The notes beneath the pieces are model-generated. The model made no database searches, was not told where the DNA came from, and was given only the letters and a program-made list of their open reading frames with translations. DNA of 64,000 nt from Dyadobacter jejuensis (GTDB taxonomy: Bacteria > Bacteroidota > Bacteroidia > Cytophagales > Spirosomataceae): positions 434,001 through 498,000 of the forward strand of contig NZ_QGDT01000003.1 of NCBI RefSeq assembly GCF_003149085.1, in the 5' to 3' direction. Position numbers and translations under genes: made by a program. Of this stretch, positions 7,722-17,140 are shown piece after piece. Numbering within the stretch: the stretch's first letter is position 1; the number at the start of each line of letters is the position of its first letter.

Positions 7722-9006
7722 GTATTTCTTTTAAAGCATCTTCATTGGCCTCAATGATTCTGTTGACCATGGTTTGGTCTATGGCCGTCGAAATAAACAT
7801 GCTTTCAAATTGCGAAGGCCCCAAATAGATCCCTCGTTGAAGCATGGCATGAAAGTATTTTCCGAACATGGCTAAGTTAGAGGACTTCGCTGAAGGGAAG
7901 TCTGTTACGACCTGATCTGTAAAAAACTGCGTGTACATAGACCCCACATGATTGATCGTATAAGGTAGCCCTAACTTGGCATTCGTAGCCTGGAATCCAG
8001 AAACCAATTGGTTACCAGTCGCTTCTAGCTGCTGGTATACTTCTGGGTTTTCGTTCAGGTAGGTCAGCATGGCCAGGCCTGCCGCCATAGCAATGGGATT
8101 TCCTGATAGGGTGCCAGCCTGATACACCGGCCCTGCTGGGGATACACAGTTCATAATCTCGGCCTTCCCCCCATAAGCACCAACGGGCATTCCACCCCCA
8201 ATAATTTTACCCATTGTGGTCAGGTCAGGAGTTACACCGAAACGTTCTTGAGCCCCACCCTTGGCAAGTCGGAAGCCAGTCATCACTTCATCAAAAATAA
8301 ATACGATGCCTTCCTGGTCACATAGCTTGCGTAGGCCTTCCAGAAATCCAGGTGCAGGAAGGACACACCCCATATTACCTACTACCGGCTCCAATATCAG
8401 GGCGGCTACCTGCCCTTTATTGGCTTCTACCAAATTCTGAACAGCCGCTAGGTCATTATAGGGCGCAGTGAGGGTATCGTTGGCCACCCCTTTGGTCACT
8501 CCAGGGCTATCTGGTGTCCCAAAAGTAACGGCACCACTGCCCGCAGCAATCAAAAAGCTATCGCCATGCCCATGGTAGCACCCTTCAAATTTTATAATTT
8601 TATCGCGCCCCGTAAATCCACGGGCCACTCGAATAGCCGACATGGTAGCCTCAGTGCCTGAGTTAACCATCCGGACCTTCTCTACTGAAGGGACCATATT
8701 TACTAGGAGTTCGGCCATTTCTACTTCGCGCCTCGTGGGAGCACCAAACGAGAAAGAATGCTGAATTGCGTCCGATACGGCCTTCAGGATCAGCTCATTG
8801 CCATGACCCAATATCATGGGCCCCCATGAATTGATAAGTTCTATATATTCGTTCCCGTCTTCATCGAAGACCAAGGCCCCCTTTGCCGATTTTATAAATA
8901 TAGGAGAACCTCCCACGGCCTTAAAGGCTCTTACTGGAGAATTAACCCCTCCTGGGATATATTGCTGTGCCTTTGCGAAAAGACTTTTACTCGAAGAAAA
9001 ATCCAT
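7714..9006 (-). CDS. hemL: Glutamate-1-semialdehyde 2,1-aminomutase
   Basis: PLP enzyme that converts glutamate-1-semialdehyde to 5-aminolevulinate, a step of the C5 route to heme. At 430 residues it has the standard length. Family marks are VNSPVRAF near the N-terminus, GHGNELILKAV, NSGTEATMSAIRVARG, the CYHGHGDSFLIAAGSG stretch, FDEVMTGFR, and the PLP lysine in TMGKIIGGGMPVGAYGG. The ATG at 9006 starts MDFSSSKSLF, fitting homologues. The downstream glycosyltransferase overlaps its stop codon by 8 bp. Confidence 0.96.
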   Translation of the reverse strand: MDFSSSKSLFAKAQQYIPGGVNSPVRAFKAVGGSPIFIKSAKGALVFDEDGNEYIELINSWGPMILGHGNELILKAVSDAIQHSFSFGAPTRREVEMAELLVNMVPSVEKVRMVNSGTEATMSAIRVARGFTGRDKIIKFEGCYHGHGDSFLIAAGSGAVTFGTPDSPGVTKGVANDTLTAPYNDLAAVQNLVEANKGQVAALILEPVVGNMGCVLPAPGFLEGLRKLCDQEGIVFIFDEVMTGFRLAKGGAQERFGVTPDLTTMGKIIGGGMPVGAYGGKAEIMNCVSPAGPVYQAGTLSGNPIAMAAGLAMLTYLNENPEVYQQLEATGNQLVSGFQATNAKLGLPYTINHVGSMYTQFFTDQVVTDFPSAKSSNLAMFGKYFHAMLQRGIYLGPSQFESMFISTAIDQTMVNRIIEANEDALKEIHA

Positions 9007-9216
9007 GATATGACTATAACAATTATTAAATTTTATTTTTCACTGAGACAAACAGTCGGTTTTAAAATTAACCAATAGATTGTTTACACTATTTTAGGAC
9101 TACGACCACGTGTCGGCCGTTATTTTACATTTCTGATGACGGTCAACCGACATTCACTTAGGCTCCGCCTGAAAAATTTCCGAGAAATAATTCCAGTATT
9201 CAATTTCAAACAGACT

Positions 9217-10926
9217 TTAATGGATGGTCACCCATTTTGTGCCATTGTATTTTAAGATAAATGGAACCTGGTTTTCGTGAGAATGCCGATAATCGAAGCC
9301 TCCCAGCAAATACCCGTCCTGATCCGACTCATACCGACGAAGTGTAAGGCCTTGATCGAACTTAGCATTATATTTTCCCATCATCCTTCCGAAAAACAAT
9401 AAATGGTCGTAGCCTTGATAGGAATAGACCGAGGGGAAAGTACTGTTCACTTCCCAGTAATCTTTTTGGAATTTTCTCATTTCCTCCTTGTCCTTGTCCA
9501 CATAGTCGGACTCCAACAAGTAAAGACTCTTACCAGCAGATGCCAGAGAAACCTGACGCATATTAAAACTAGAAGCAGTTGCCAAAATAGGAGTCTTTCC
9601 TAAATTTCGGTTATCCAAAGTAGCTAGAAGAGGTTGACCAAATCTGGATGACGTTCCAAAGACGGCCACGTGATCGGGTCTCTCTTGCTCAAACGTTGGA
9701 ATCAAAGTTTCCATGCTCTCACGTTCGGCTGGCAACTTCTGCATATCCAAAATCTGCCCTCCTAGTTTTTTAAGTTCTTCCCTATAAGCAAATGCCATCG
9801 TAGAATCCTTGCTACTATTTCCGTAATAAATAACGGCCTTAGCCCCTTTTGCAGTTTTTTTCATAAAGCTGGCCCCCTTTTCAACCTGTGTTTGAATGGT
9901 AGGATGCGCCAAAAATAAGTTTTTAGCCGACCCCAATAGGTTAGCATCGGTAGATAATGGATTCACGAGTAGCATTGGAGACTTTGCCAGATATTTCATG
10001 GTGACGTCAAAGGTACTCGTATATAAGGGTCCAATCACCAAATTTGAATTTTGAAAACTTGGGTTCTCAATGATCCCTTTCATTTGTTGCTCGTCGGTGC
10101 TCACATCATAGGCACTCAATACCACAGAAATCCCTTCGCTCTCCAATTTTTTTTGGGCCTGCAATAATCCTAAGTAATAGTCGTATGCAAATTGATTGGA
10201 CATGCGTCTTGAAACGGTGAAGGCATCCAAACGAAACGGAAGCAATACCGCTACATCATAATACCCCTTACCCCATAGCCTTTCACTCTCCGTAGTCTTG
10301 CTTTTTGGCGAGTCTTCCTTCGGTTTGAGTTCAATATTAAAGCGCTTTTGTAACTGGGTCGCCATAGTAACTTCCGATTTGGTATGGGACGATTTTTTAT
10401 CGATTCTAGAAACCAGCTCTAAGGCAATTTCCCTGTCCTGTGGGAATTGTTTCTGCATTTCTACTAGGCTATCAAAATCTACGTACTGTTGAAGATACTG
10501 TTGTTTCAATGATTGGATGTCTTCTTGGAAAGACGAATCCTTTATTTTATCAAAATACAAATTCCCCTCTTTCCAGTTTCGTAGTCCCAAATTATTGGCA
10601 CCAATCAGGTAATATACCTCGGAAGTCCTGTTCCAGTTAGGATAACGGTTGAGCAGCTGAAGTAACATTTGCTTACTGGCTTGGTACTGTTTGTTTTTGT
10701 AAGCCGCCACCCCATAATGGTAATGGGCATATTCCGAATAAATAGTCGGCTGATTGGCCGATGTCAAAGGGGCCAACTTTTGCATGGCCGACTGATATTT
10801 GCCATTCTTAATATCCCGAACCGCTTCGGTGTATCCCTTAGAAACATCATCCTTTTGTTTGAAAAGCTGAGCCGATACTTGATAACTACCAATGATGTAG
10901 AAAAATAAGGATAACAAAAATTTCAT
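9217..10926 (-). CDS. LpoA-like periplasmic-binding protein with an N-terminal TPR-like region
   Basis: 569 residues with a signal peptide ending VSAQ near residue 20, so exported. Residues about 25-150 look like TPR-type helical repeats (GKYQSAMQKLAPL, YAHYHYGVAAYKNKQYQASKQML, EVYYLIGANNLGLRNWKEGNLYF). From about 220 (YDVAVLLPFRL) a type 1 periplasmic-binding fold runs to the end, with VIGPLYTSTFD, PMLLVNPLSTDAN and DHVAVFGTSSRFGQPLLATL. This two-part layout resembles LpoA, the activator of penicillin-binding proteins, and branched-chain amino acid receptors. There are no ABC transporter genes beside it, which favours a cell-envelope role over uptake. The ligand is unknown. Confidence 0.75.
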   Translation of the reverse strand: MKFLLSLFFYIIGSYQVSAQLFKQKDDVSKGYTEAVRDIKNGKYQSAMQKLAPLTSANQPTIYSEYAHYHYGVAAYKNKQYQASKQMLLQLLNRYPNWNRTSEVYYLIGANNLGLRNWKEGNLYFDKIKDSSFQEDIQSLKQQYLQQYVDFDSLVEMQKQFPQDREIALELVSRIDKKSSHTKSEVTMATQLQKRFNIELKPKEDSPKSKTTESERLWGKGYYDVAVLLPFRLDAFTVSRRMSNQFAYDYYLGLLQAQKKLESEGISVVLSAYDVSTDEQQMKGIIENPSFQNSNLVIGPLYTSTFDVTMKYLAKSPMLLVNPLSTDANLLGSAKNLFLAHPTIQTQVEKGASFMKKTAKGAKAVIYYGNSSKDSTMAFAYREELKKLGGQILDMQKLPAERESMETLIPTFEQERPDHVAVFGTSSRFGQPLLATLDNRNLGKTPILATASSFNMRQVSLASAGKSLYLLESDYVDKDKEEMRKFQKDYWEVNSTFPSVYSYQGYDHLLFFGRMMGKYNAKFDQGLTLRRYESDQDGYLLGGFDYRHSHENQVPFILKYNGTKWVTIH

Positions 10927-11077
10927 GTGCGATAACTATAGTTTGAATAATATATAAACAATTTCATATCCGCTGGCCACGAGCTTAGCCCGAATGGAGC
11001 ATCTCGATTTTCTAATTTGCCTAGGATATTCTCCCTCCAACAAAGCCAAAATTAACGAAATATGCTTACAAATAAAT

Positions 11078-11106
11078 GGGCAATGTTTCGGATGGAAACA
11101 TTGCCC
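11078..11106 (-). terminator. Terminator downstream of yidC
   Basis: GGGCAATGTTTC (11078-11089) pairs perfectly with GAAACATTGCCC (11095-11106), giving a 12-bp stem and 5-nt loop. On the minus strand it lies 70 bp after the yidC stop and is followed by ATTTATTTG. Confidence 0.65.
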
Positions 11107-11175
11107 AAATCTAACTAACTTAGTCTGAACAGTAAGAACAAATCAGAGGATGTTGCTACTATAGCGACCTAGATA

Positions 11176-12996
11176 TTATTTTTTCTTCGATCGTTTCTCT
11201 AGTTCCGCTTGCTTCTTCTTAGCTTCATCCGCAGCCTGCAACGATTTTTCTAGATATTTTTGAAACTTGGTTTGTTTCCTTTGACCACTGGCATTTTTTA
11301 TACGATTCTCATCCAAAATAGCCTTGATCTTTTCTTCATTCACAAAGCGCTTAATGATTAATTGCTGAATAATGGTCACTACGTTGGACACGAAGTAATA
11401 AAAAGTAAGACCAGCTGGGAATGAATTCAAGACAAACATAAACATGACAGGCATCACATATCCTAAGGCCTTCATATTGACAGGACCAGGCTGGGTCGGC
11501 GTCATCTGATTGTTATAGTATGCGTAACCGATACTCGACAGCGTCATCATGATGGTAAACAAACTGACATGGTCACCATAAAACGGCAACTTCATGGGAA
11601 GTTTGATAAAGGAATCGTAGGTCGATAAATCAGTAGCCCATAAAAACGACTCTTGCCTCAGCTCTATAAGATTGGGAAACAAAAAGAATAGCGAGAACAA
11701 AATTGGCATGGTAGCCAGTACAGGCACGCATCCACTCAGTGGGCTCACCCCTACCTGTTGGTAAAGCTTCATTTGCTCTTGTTGTTGCTTCGCAGGGTCA
11801 TCTCCAGTTTTCTCCCTGATTTCCTCTAACTCTGGGGCTAAAAGTTTCATTTTAGCCATGCTAATATATGACTTGTATGTTAGCGGCGAAAGTAACAACT
11901 TAACAATCAATACCAGACAGATAATTAACAGGCCATAGTTTTCTATGAATTTTTCGAGGAAGAAAAATAATGGTACCAGAAAATATTTATTGACGGGCTT
12001 TAAGAAAGCATAACCCAAATATACATTTTCGTCGAAGTTAACAGCATCTACCTTTCCTACAATCTGATAATCGTTGGGACCCAAGTAAAATTTATAAGAA
12101 GCTTTGCCCTCCAACACCGAGCTCATTGGGATATCGGCAGAGGCTGACATGGTCTTAACCACGATCGAATCGTTGGTATTGACATCGGCCCGCATCGACA
12201 TATTTTGTAAAGGGGTTGCTTTGGAGATCAATCCCGACAAGAAATACTTGTGCTTCATGGTGAACCACTGAACTGGTTCTTCGGCCTGCCCCTCCTCGTT
12301 GGAGGTTGCACTTGTGGCTAGGCTGTTGATGTCGTCGGTATAATAGTTTAGGGTAACCACCTCCCTGTTTTTGGTCATATCGTTTTCAAGCTGAAGCAGA
12401 TCATTCTCCCAATTAAACTTCAGGCTCTTCTTATCCACCCCACTTACATTGGATGATATACCATAATCGATCAGATATCCATCGCCATGTATTACGTAGG
12501 TCTGCTCTACATATTGGTTGCCACCTAGATCGGCACGGTACCGAACCACTACCGAATCTCCTTCGGCTACAGTGCCACCTTGGGCATCGGAAGTAAAAAA
12601 CAGCTGAGACATATCCACCGTACCAGTCGGGGTAGGCAAGTCTAAGCGAAACTGATTATGGTCTTTAGCTATTAGATATAGCGGCTTGCCATCATAAGTT
12701 TCAAAATCCTTAAGCTTAACCTCGGCTAACTGTCCGCCTTTGTTAGTTAAAACAATATGGGAGGTTTTGGTCTCAAAAGTAATTTCTTTTTCTTCAATGA
12801 CTACCGCATTGGTATCATTATTCATAGACATCTGAGCCGTACTGTCTAATTTAAGTGTCGCTTTGGAGGCTGTAGAGGGGGTATCTACCTGGGCCGATTC
12901 GATGATAGCGGGTTCTTCCGGAGCTGGCACAAGCATTTGATAACCCAGCAACATCAGCATGATCAACATCATACCGATTACAAAATTTTTATCCAT
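11176..12996 (-). CDS. yidC: Membrane protein insertase YidC
   Basis: Inserts and folds inner-membrane proteins with or without SecYEG. The 606 residues fit the long Gram-negative form: an N-terminal transmembrane helix (FVIGMMLIMLMLLGYQML, about 5-22), a large periplasmic beta domain to about 340, then five membrane segments. The conserved core is visible as PLTYKSYISMAKMKLLAPELEEIREKTGDDPAKQQQEQM, then GVSPLSGCVPVLATMPILFSLFFLFPN. The C-terminal tail (from about 555) is highly Lys/Gln-rich, a feature that in other bacteria helps ribosome contact. 99 bp separate it from pyrG upstream. Confidence 0.95.
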   Translation of the reverse strand: MDKNFVIGMMLIMLMLLGYQMLVPAPEEPAIIESAQVDTPSTASKATLKLDSTAQMSMNNDTNAVVIEEKEITFETKTSHIVLTNKGGQLAEVKLKDFETYDGKPLYLIAKDHNQFRLDLPTPTGTVDMSQLFFTSDAQGGTVAEGDSVVVRYRADLGGNQYVEQTYVIHGDGYLIDYGISSNVSGVDKKSLKFNWENDLLQLENDMTKNREVVTLNYYTDDINSLATSATSNEEGQAEEPVQWFTMKHKYFLSGLISKATPLQNMSMRADVNTNDSIVVKTMSASADIPMSSVLEGKASYKFYLGPNDYQIVGKVDAVNFDENVYLGYAFLKPVNKYFLVPLFFFLEKFIENYGLLIICLVLIVKLLLSPLTYKSYISMAKMKLLAPELEEIREKTGDDPAKQQQEQMKLYQQVGVSPLSGCVPVLATMPILFSLFFLFPNLIELRQESFLWATDLSTYDSFIKLPMKLPFYGDHVSLFTIMMTLSSIGYAYYNNQMTPTQPGPVNMKALGYVMPVMFMFVLNSFPAGLTFYYFVSNVVTIIQQLIIKRFVNEEKIKAILDENRIKNASGQRKQTKFQKYLEKSLQAADEAKKKQAELEKRSKKK

Positions 12997-13095
12997 TCTA
13001 AACTTTAATTATAATAATAAAACCCTTTTTTGGGATACCAAAGGTAGTAAGTTTTTCCCGAAAGGGCTTTTTAAACATGATAATCGGTAAGGCAT

Positions 13096-14742
13096 TTAAG
13101 CCTTTTGTAAGGTCTTATTCAGAGAAAACTCAAGAGCTGCCTTCACAAATTTAACAAAAAGTGGATGCGGGTTCATGACGGTACTCTTCAACTCTGGGTG
13201 GAATTGAACGCCCATATAGAACGGATGCGACACCAATTCTACAATTTCAACCAATTGATTCTCCGGGTTGATACCTGAGGCCAATAACCCTTTGCTTTCA
13301 AAGTCTTTGATGTACTTGTTATTGAATTCATAGCGATGGCGATGGCGCTCGCTAATGTTAATTTTCCCATATATCTTATGCGCCAAACTATCCTTTTTCA
13401 ACTTACAAGGATAAGCTCCAAGGCGCATGGTACCTCCTTTATTGGATATGTCCTTCTGATCTTCCATCAAATGGATGACAGGGAATTCGGTATTCCGATC
13501 CATTTCTATGGAATGAGCGTCGGTCCATCCCAACACGTTTCGCGCATATTCGATAACGGCCATTTGCATTCCCAAACAAATCCCCAAGAACGGAATATTG
13601 TTTTCCCGAACGAACCGAATGGCCGTGATTTTTCCTTCGGTACCACGCTCGCCAAAACCTGGAGCGACCAATACACCGTCTAAATCGACCAATTTATCGA
13701 TGGCATTTTCAGGTGTTAAGCTTTCCGAATGAATCCATTCGAGCTCCACTTTACATTCATTGGCCGCACCGGCATGAATAAAAGATTCAATAATAGACTT
13801 ATAAGCGTCGTGTAACTCTACATATTTACCAACCAAACCAATTTTGATCGTGCTTGTAGGGTTTTTCAGGCGCTTCAAAAACTGTTTCCAAGAGGTCAAA
13901 TCGACATCCTTATCATTATAGATATTCATCATATATAATACACGCTGATCCAAACGCTCGGAAAGCATCAACAACGGAACGGCATATATGGTATCGGCAT
14001 CTATAGATTCTATCACTGAGTTGACTTGGACATTACAGAACAAGGCAATTTTGCGACGTATGTCGAGAGGGATGGGGTGTTCGGAACGACAAACGAGTAT
14101 ATCGGGCTGAATACCTGACTCTTGTAACATCCGAACCGAGTGCTGGGTAGGCTTTGTTTTCAACTCACCTGCCGACTTCAGGTAAGGTATCAGGGTCAAA
14201 TGGATGATCAAGGTGTCCTTCTCTTCCATTTCGAACTTTATCTGCCTTACCGCTTCCAGGAAAGGCAAAGATTCGATATCCCCTACACAGCCACCTATTT
14301 CGGTAATGACGATGTCGTATTTACCCGATTGTCCTAACAGCAGCATATTCCGCTTCAACTCGTCGGTAATATGTGGGACAACTTGTACTGTTTTACCTAA
14401 AAAATCACCTCTGCGCTCGGCAGTAATGACATTATGGTAGATTCTACCGGTAGTAACATTATTGGATTGGGAGGTACTTACGTTCAAAAATCTTTCATAA
14501 TGACCCAAGTCCAGATCCGTCTCGGCACCATCGTCTGTCACATAGCACTCACCGTGCTCATATGGATTCATGGTTCCCGGATCTATATTGAGGTAGGGAT
14601 CAAATTTTTGAATGGTTACTGAAAGGCCTCTAGCCTGAAGAAGTTTTGCCAGAGAGGATGCAATGATACCTTTACCTAATGAAGATGTAACACCGCCCGT
14701 AACGAAAATGTACTTAGCGGTCTTTAATGCTTTGGAAGCCAT
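13096..14742 (-). CDS. pyrG: CTP synthase
   Basis: Makes CTP from UTP, ATP and glutamine. I start at ATG 14742 (MASKALKTAKYIFVTGGVTSSLGKG, 548 residues); the in-frame ATG at 14778 would fall inside a perfect -7 promoter element, so it is unlikely. The N-terminal synthetase domain has GGVTSSLGKG, QKFDPYLNIDPGTMNPYEHGE and LTLIPYL. The C-terminal glutamine amidotransferase domain has the nucleophile Cys in LGICLGMQ and the His-Glu in GVQFHPE. Both active sites are intact. It runs toward yidC on the same strand. Confidence 0.96.
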   Translation of the reverse strand: MASKALKTAKYIFVTGGVTSSLGKGIIASSLAKLLQARGLSVTIQKFDPYLNIDPGTMNPYEHGECYVTDDGAETDLDLGHYERFLNVSTSQSNNVTTGRIYHNVITAERRGDFLGKTVQVVPHITDELKRNMLLLGQSGKYDIVITEIGGCVGDIESLPFLEAVRQIKFEMEEKDTLIIHLTLIPYLKSAGELKTKPTQHSVRMLQESGIQPDILVCRSEHPIPLDIRRKIALFCNVQVNSVIESIDADTIYAVPLLMLSERLDQRVLYMMNIYNDKDVDLTSWKQFLKRLKNPTSTIKIGLVGKYVELHDAYKSIIESFIHAGAANECKVELEWIHSESLTPENAIDKLVDLDGVLVAPGFGERGTEGKITAIRFVRENNIPFLGICLGMQMAVIEYARNVLGWTDAHSIEMDRNTEFPVIHLMEDQKDISNKGGTMRLGAYPCKLKKDSLAHKIYGKINISERHRHRYEFNNKYIKDFESKGLLASGINPENQLVEIVELVSHPFYMGVQFHPELKSTVMNPHPLFVKFVKAALEFSLNKTLQKA

Positions 14743-14775
14743 GAGACGTTGCTTTTTTTCTATGATTACGGGATA

Positions 14776-14808
14776 CAAAGTTACAGATTAATCCATGCCT
14801 ATTTCAAT
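14776..14808 (-). promoter_or_regulatory. pyrG: Candidate pyrG promoter
   Basis: On the minus strand ATTG (14808-14805) is 21 bp upstream of TAACTTTG (14783-14776), matching the Bacteroidota TTTG-N19to21-TAnnTTTG pattern with one change. Transcription would start near 14769, giving a leader of about 27 nt to the ATG at 14742. A second TAACTTTG lies at 14841-14834. Confidence 0.5.
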
Positions 14809-15204
14809 CTTGTCAAACAATTATTTTAACCCCAAAGTTAACAGCTTGCTAATCTTGCCGATTAGCTCAAAAAATAAAAAAGTCCAGTATCCACCTCAAA
14901 CTTTACAAATTTTTAACCGAAACAGAATATAGTTTCAACTGAAATCGTAAGCGCAAAATTATCTGTTAGACTAATAGCCTATAACCAGACAAAAAAGCAG
15001 TAATTGTCAAAAACTAGATAATCTTAAGCAAAAATTGGACACCCAGGTATCACCTTAATAATATGCAATTAATGCATTTAATAAATCAATCCCATCGGAA
15101 CCTTCTGGCACGATAGAAGTCGGTGTTCTCGACAACAATACGCAGCAACCCTCCCTTCGTATGGGATAGGAGGTGCTGTGACACATCCTATAATGAATGG
15201 AAAT

Positions 15205-15242
15205 GCTGACTTGAGAAACGGAAATCCACTTCCCAAGTCAGC
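15205..15242 (-). terminator. Terminator-like hairpin after nspC
   Basis: GCTGACTTG (15205-15213) pairs with CAAGTCAGC (15234-15242), a perfect 9-bp stem extended by a few more pairs after one mismatch. It begins 20 bp beyond the nspC stop; the following minus-strand sequence ATTTCC is only mildly T-rich. Confidence 0.5.
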
Positions 15243-15262
15243 TTAGCTCCGACTAATACCGA

Positions 15263-16420
15263 TTATGACAGACGATCCTTGAAGGACTCGTAACCAAAAC
15301 TTCTGAGCACCTCAAATTCCCCATCGGATTTGACTACACCGATCGAAGGCAAATTAACCCCATTGAAGGTGGTGGTTTTCACCATGGTATAATGCATCAT
15401 ATCCTCGAAGACGACGATCTGGCCCGGTTCTAACGGTTTATCGAAGGAGTAGTCACCAATAAAATCACCAGCCAGGCAGGTCATCCCACCCATTCGATAG
15501 GTAGGCTTGCCAGCAACGGGCTCCTGATAAGCCCCCTTTATAACTGGCTTATAGGGCATCTCGAGGGTATCTGGCATATGAGCGGCAAACGATGTATCTA
15601 AGATGGCTACTTCTACCCCTTGGCTGTCCATGGTATCGAGAACCGTAGTTACCAAATCGCCCGTACGCCAAGCAATCGCCGACCCAGGTTCCAGGATCAC
15701 CTCTAGATTATACTTTTCCCGTATCCCTTTTACCAAGTCGATCAGTTTCTGGGTATCATATCCTTCACGGGTCATCAAATGCCCACCTCCCATATTCAGC
15801 CATTTGGCCTGATGCAACAAATCGCCAAATTTTTCTTCAACAGCCACTAAGGTCCTTTCCAGGGTATCGGCACCATTCTCGCATAAAGTATGGAAATGCA
15901 GCCCTTCGATACCCTCAGGAAGTGTATCGGGTAGCTTGTCGCGGGTAACCCCTAGCCTAGAACCTGGCACGCAAGGATTGTACATATCCGTGGATACCTC
16001 CGAGTATTGTGGGTTGATCCGGATGCCAAAAGAAAGTGGCTGGTCGGGATTATGTTTTTTAAATGTGGCGATAGCCCCTTCAAATATTTGGTACTGGCTC
16101 AACGAATTGAAAGTAATATGACTGCTCCTTAACAAGACCTCCCCAAACTCCTGCTCCAAATAAGCGGGCATGTACGTATGCGCGGGGCGTTGCATGTATT
16201 CGTTAATCAGCTTGATCTCATTCAAAGAGCTCGCAGTGGCCCCATCCAAATATTCATTGACAATCGGAAAAGCCTTGTACATCGAAAAGCCCTTTAAGGC
16301 CAGAATAATCTTGCAACCCGCCTGTTTTTGAACACTGTCGATCAATGATAGATTCTTCCTTAATAGCTCCTCCTGGAGCACAAAACATGGAGAGGGTATA
16401 TTTTTATAATCTATGGACAT
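15263..16420 (-). CDS. nspC: Carboxynorspermidine/carboxyspermidine decarboxylase
   Basis: PLP-dependent decarboxylase that makes norspermidine or spermidine from the carboxylated precursor. 385 residues, the usual NspC length. The N-terminal barrel begins IPSPCFVLQEELL, with the PLP lysine in IILALKGFSMY (LALK replaces the Y-A-x-K of diaminopimelate decarboxylases, a mark of NspC). FHTLCENGADTLERTL, LNMGGGHLMTREGYD and VILEPGSAIAW also match. The C-terminal barrel has GMTCLAGD, with the catalytic Cys and Asp. The partner carboxyspermidine dehydrogenase gene is not in the window. It diverges from the exonuclease gene at a palindromic promoter region. Confidence 0.93.
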   Translation of the reverse strand: MSIDYKNIPSPCFVLQEELLRKNLSLIDSVQKQAGCKIILALKGFSMYKAFPIVNEYLDGATASSLNEIKLINEYMQRPAHTYMPAYLEQEFGEVLLRSSHITFNSLSQYQIFEGAIATFKKHNPDQPLSFGIRINPQYSEVSTDMYNPCVPGSRLGVTRDKLPDTLPEGIEGLHFHTLCENGADTLERTLVAVEEKFGDLLHQAKWLNMGGGHLMTREGYDTQKLIDLVKGIREKYNLEVILEPGSAIAWRTGDLVTTVLDTMDSQGVEVAILDTSFAAHMPDTLEMPYKPVIKGAYQEPVAGKPTYRMGGMTCLAGDFIGDYSFDKPLEPGQIVVFEDMMHYTMVKTTTFNGVNLPSIGVVKSDGEFEVLRSFGYESFKDRLS

Positions 16421-16470
16421 ATAAATATTGGATAATCGAAATTAAAAATGTTTCCAAAAAGATAGTTTTC

Positions 16471-16490
16471 TATTTTTGTCGACAAAAATA
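16471..16490. promoter_or_regulatory. Perfect 20-bp palindrome with back-to-back -7 elements
   Basis: The halves TATTTTTGTC and GACAAAAATA are exact reverse complements. Each half carries TATTTTTG, a perfect TAnnTTTG -7 element, one on each strand. Position fits both flanking genes: about 60 bp before the exonuclease ATG (16550) and 51 bp before the nspC ATG (16420). -33 elements are weak on both sides. It could be a shared divergent promoter, an operator, or both. Confidence 0.5.
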
Positions 16491-16549
16491 AGCATAGACC
16501 GTGCCAATTGTCTACACTTTATATATAAATCCTTTTAAATACCAACGTT

Positions 16550-17140
16550 ATGCCCTTTCTCGTATTAGACATAGAAATGACGGGTCCAGAACCTGGCTGG
16601 AATGAAATCATTCAATTGGGAGCCGAACTATTCGATGATCAATGGAACTCGTTAAGTACTTACCTGACAAATGTCTACCCCGAGAACGAAGAATCATTTT
16701 CCAGCCGTTCAGAGCAAATCCATGGCCTATCGATGGAGGACCTTGAGGAGGCTCCGATGATCTATGAAGTGATTCCGGAATTCGAAAACTGGATCAAAAA
16801 ACATAATGGAAATCGACCCAATTTGTCGAGTATCATCATTTGTGGGCAAAGTGTAATTAACGACATCAACTTTTTGCGCCATGCCTATAGCCACGAAAAA
16901 ATGCGTTGGCCCTTCTCTAACAAGCTGATAGACCTCCATACTGTGTCCTACATGTTTTTTCAGGTCCTTCAAAAGAATGGTCAGACCGTTCCTCGGTCCC
17001 TGAGTCTCGCCTCAGTAGCTGCTTATTTTGGATTCGAACGAGAGGGCGATCAACATAATGCCCTAGAAGATGCGCAACTTACAGCACTTTGTTTCAAGGC
17101 CTTTTTCAAACTTATCGACCGCCTCAAACTAAATGATTGA
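16550..17140 (+). CDS. DEDDh-type 3'-5' exonuclease
   Basis: 196 residues with the full DnaQ-like active site: D7 and E9 in VLDIEMTG, D105 in INDINFLRHAY, and H169 and D174 in HNALEDAQLTA. The short single-domain form resembles stand-alone exonucleases such as oligoribonuclease or DNA polymerase III epsilon relatives; the natural substrate (DNA or RNA) cannot be decided here. The stop overlaps the bestrophin start by 8 bp (ATGATTGA), so the two are translationally coupled. Confidence 0.85.
   Translation: MPFLVLDIEMTGPEPGWNEIIQLGAELFDDQWNSLSTYLTNVYPENEESFSSRSEQIHGLSMEDLEEAPMIYEVIPEFENWIKKHNGNRPNLSSIIICGQSVINDINFLRHAYSHEKMRWPFSNKLIDLHTVSYMFFQVLQKNGQTVPRSLSLASVAAYFGFEREGDQHNALEDAQLTALCFKAFFKLIDRLKLND

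Larger units (their letters stand above)
14743..15262. other. Gene-free interval between pyrG and nspC
   Basis: No convincing reading frame on either strand. It holds two TAACTTTG minus-strand -7 elements, a perfect inverted repeat GCTAATC-ttgcc-GATTAGC (14849-14867) just upstream of the second of them, an A/T-rich middle, and the nspC terminator hairpin at 15205-15242. The inverted repeat is placed where an operator for pyrG could lie. Confidence 0.5.

Noticed and set aside
9111-9152. Inverted repeat TGTCGG/CCGACA after the LpoA-like gene
   Set aside because: Only six exact base pairs plus a broken continuation and no T tract, too weak for a terminator call.
15194-15245. Mini open frame starting ATGAATGG before the nspC terminator
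   Set aside because: Only 17 codons and it coincides with the terminator hairpin, so chance is the better explanation.
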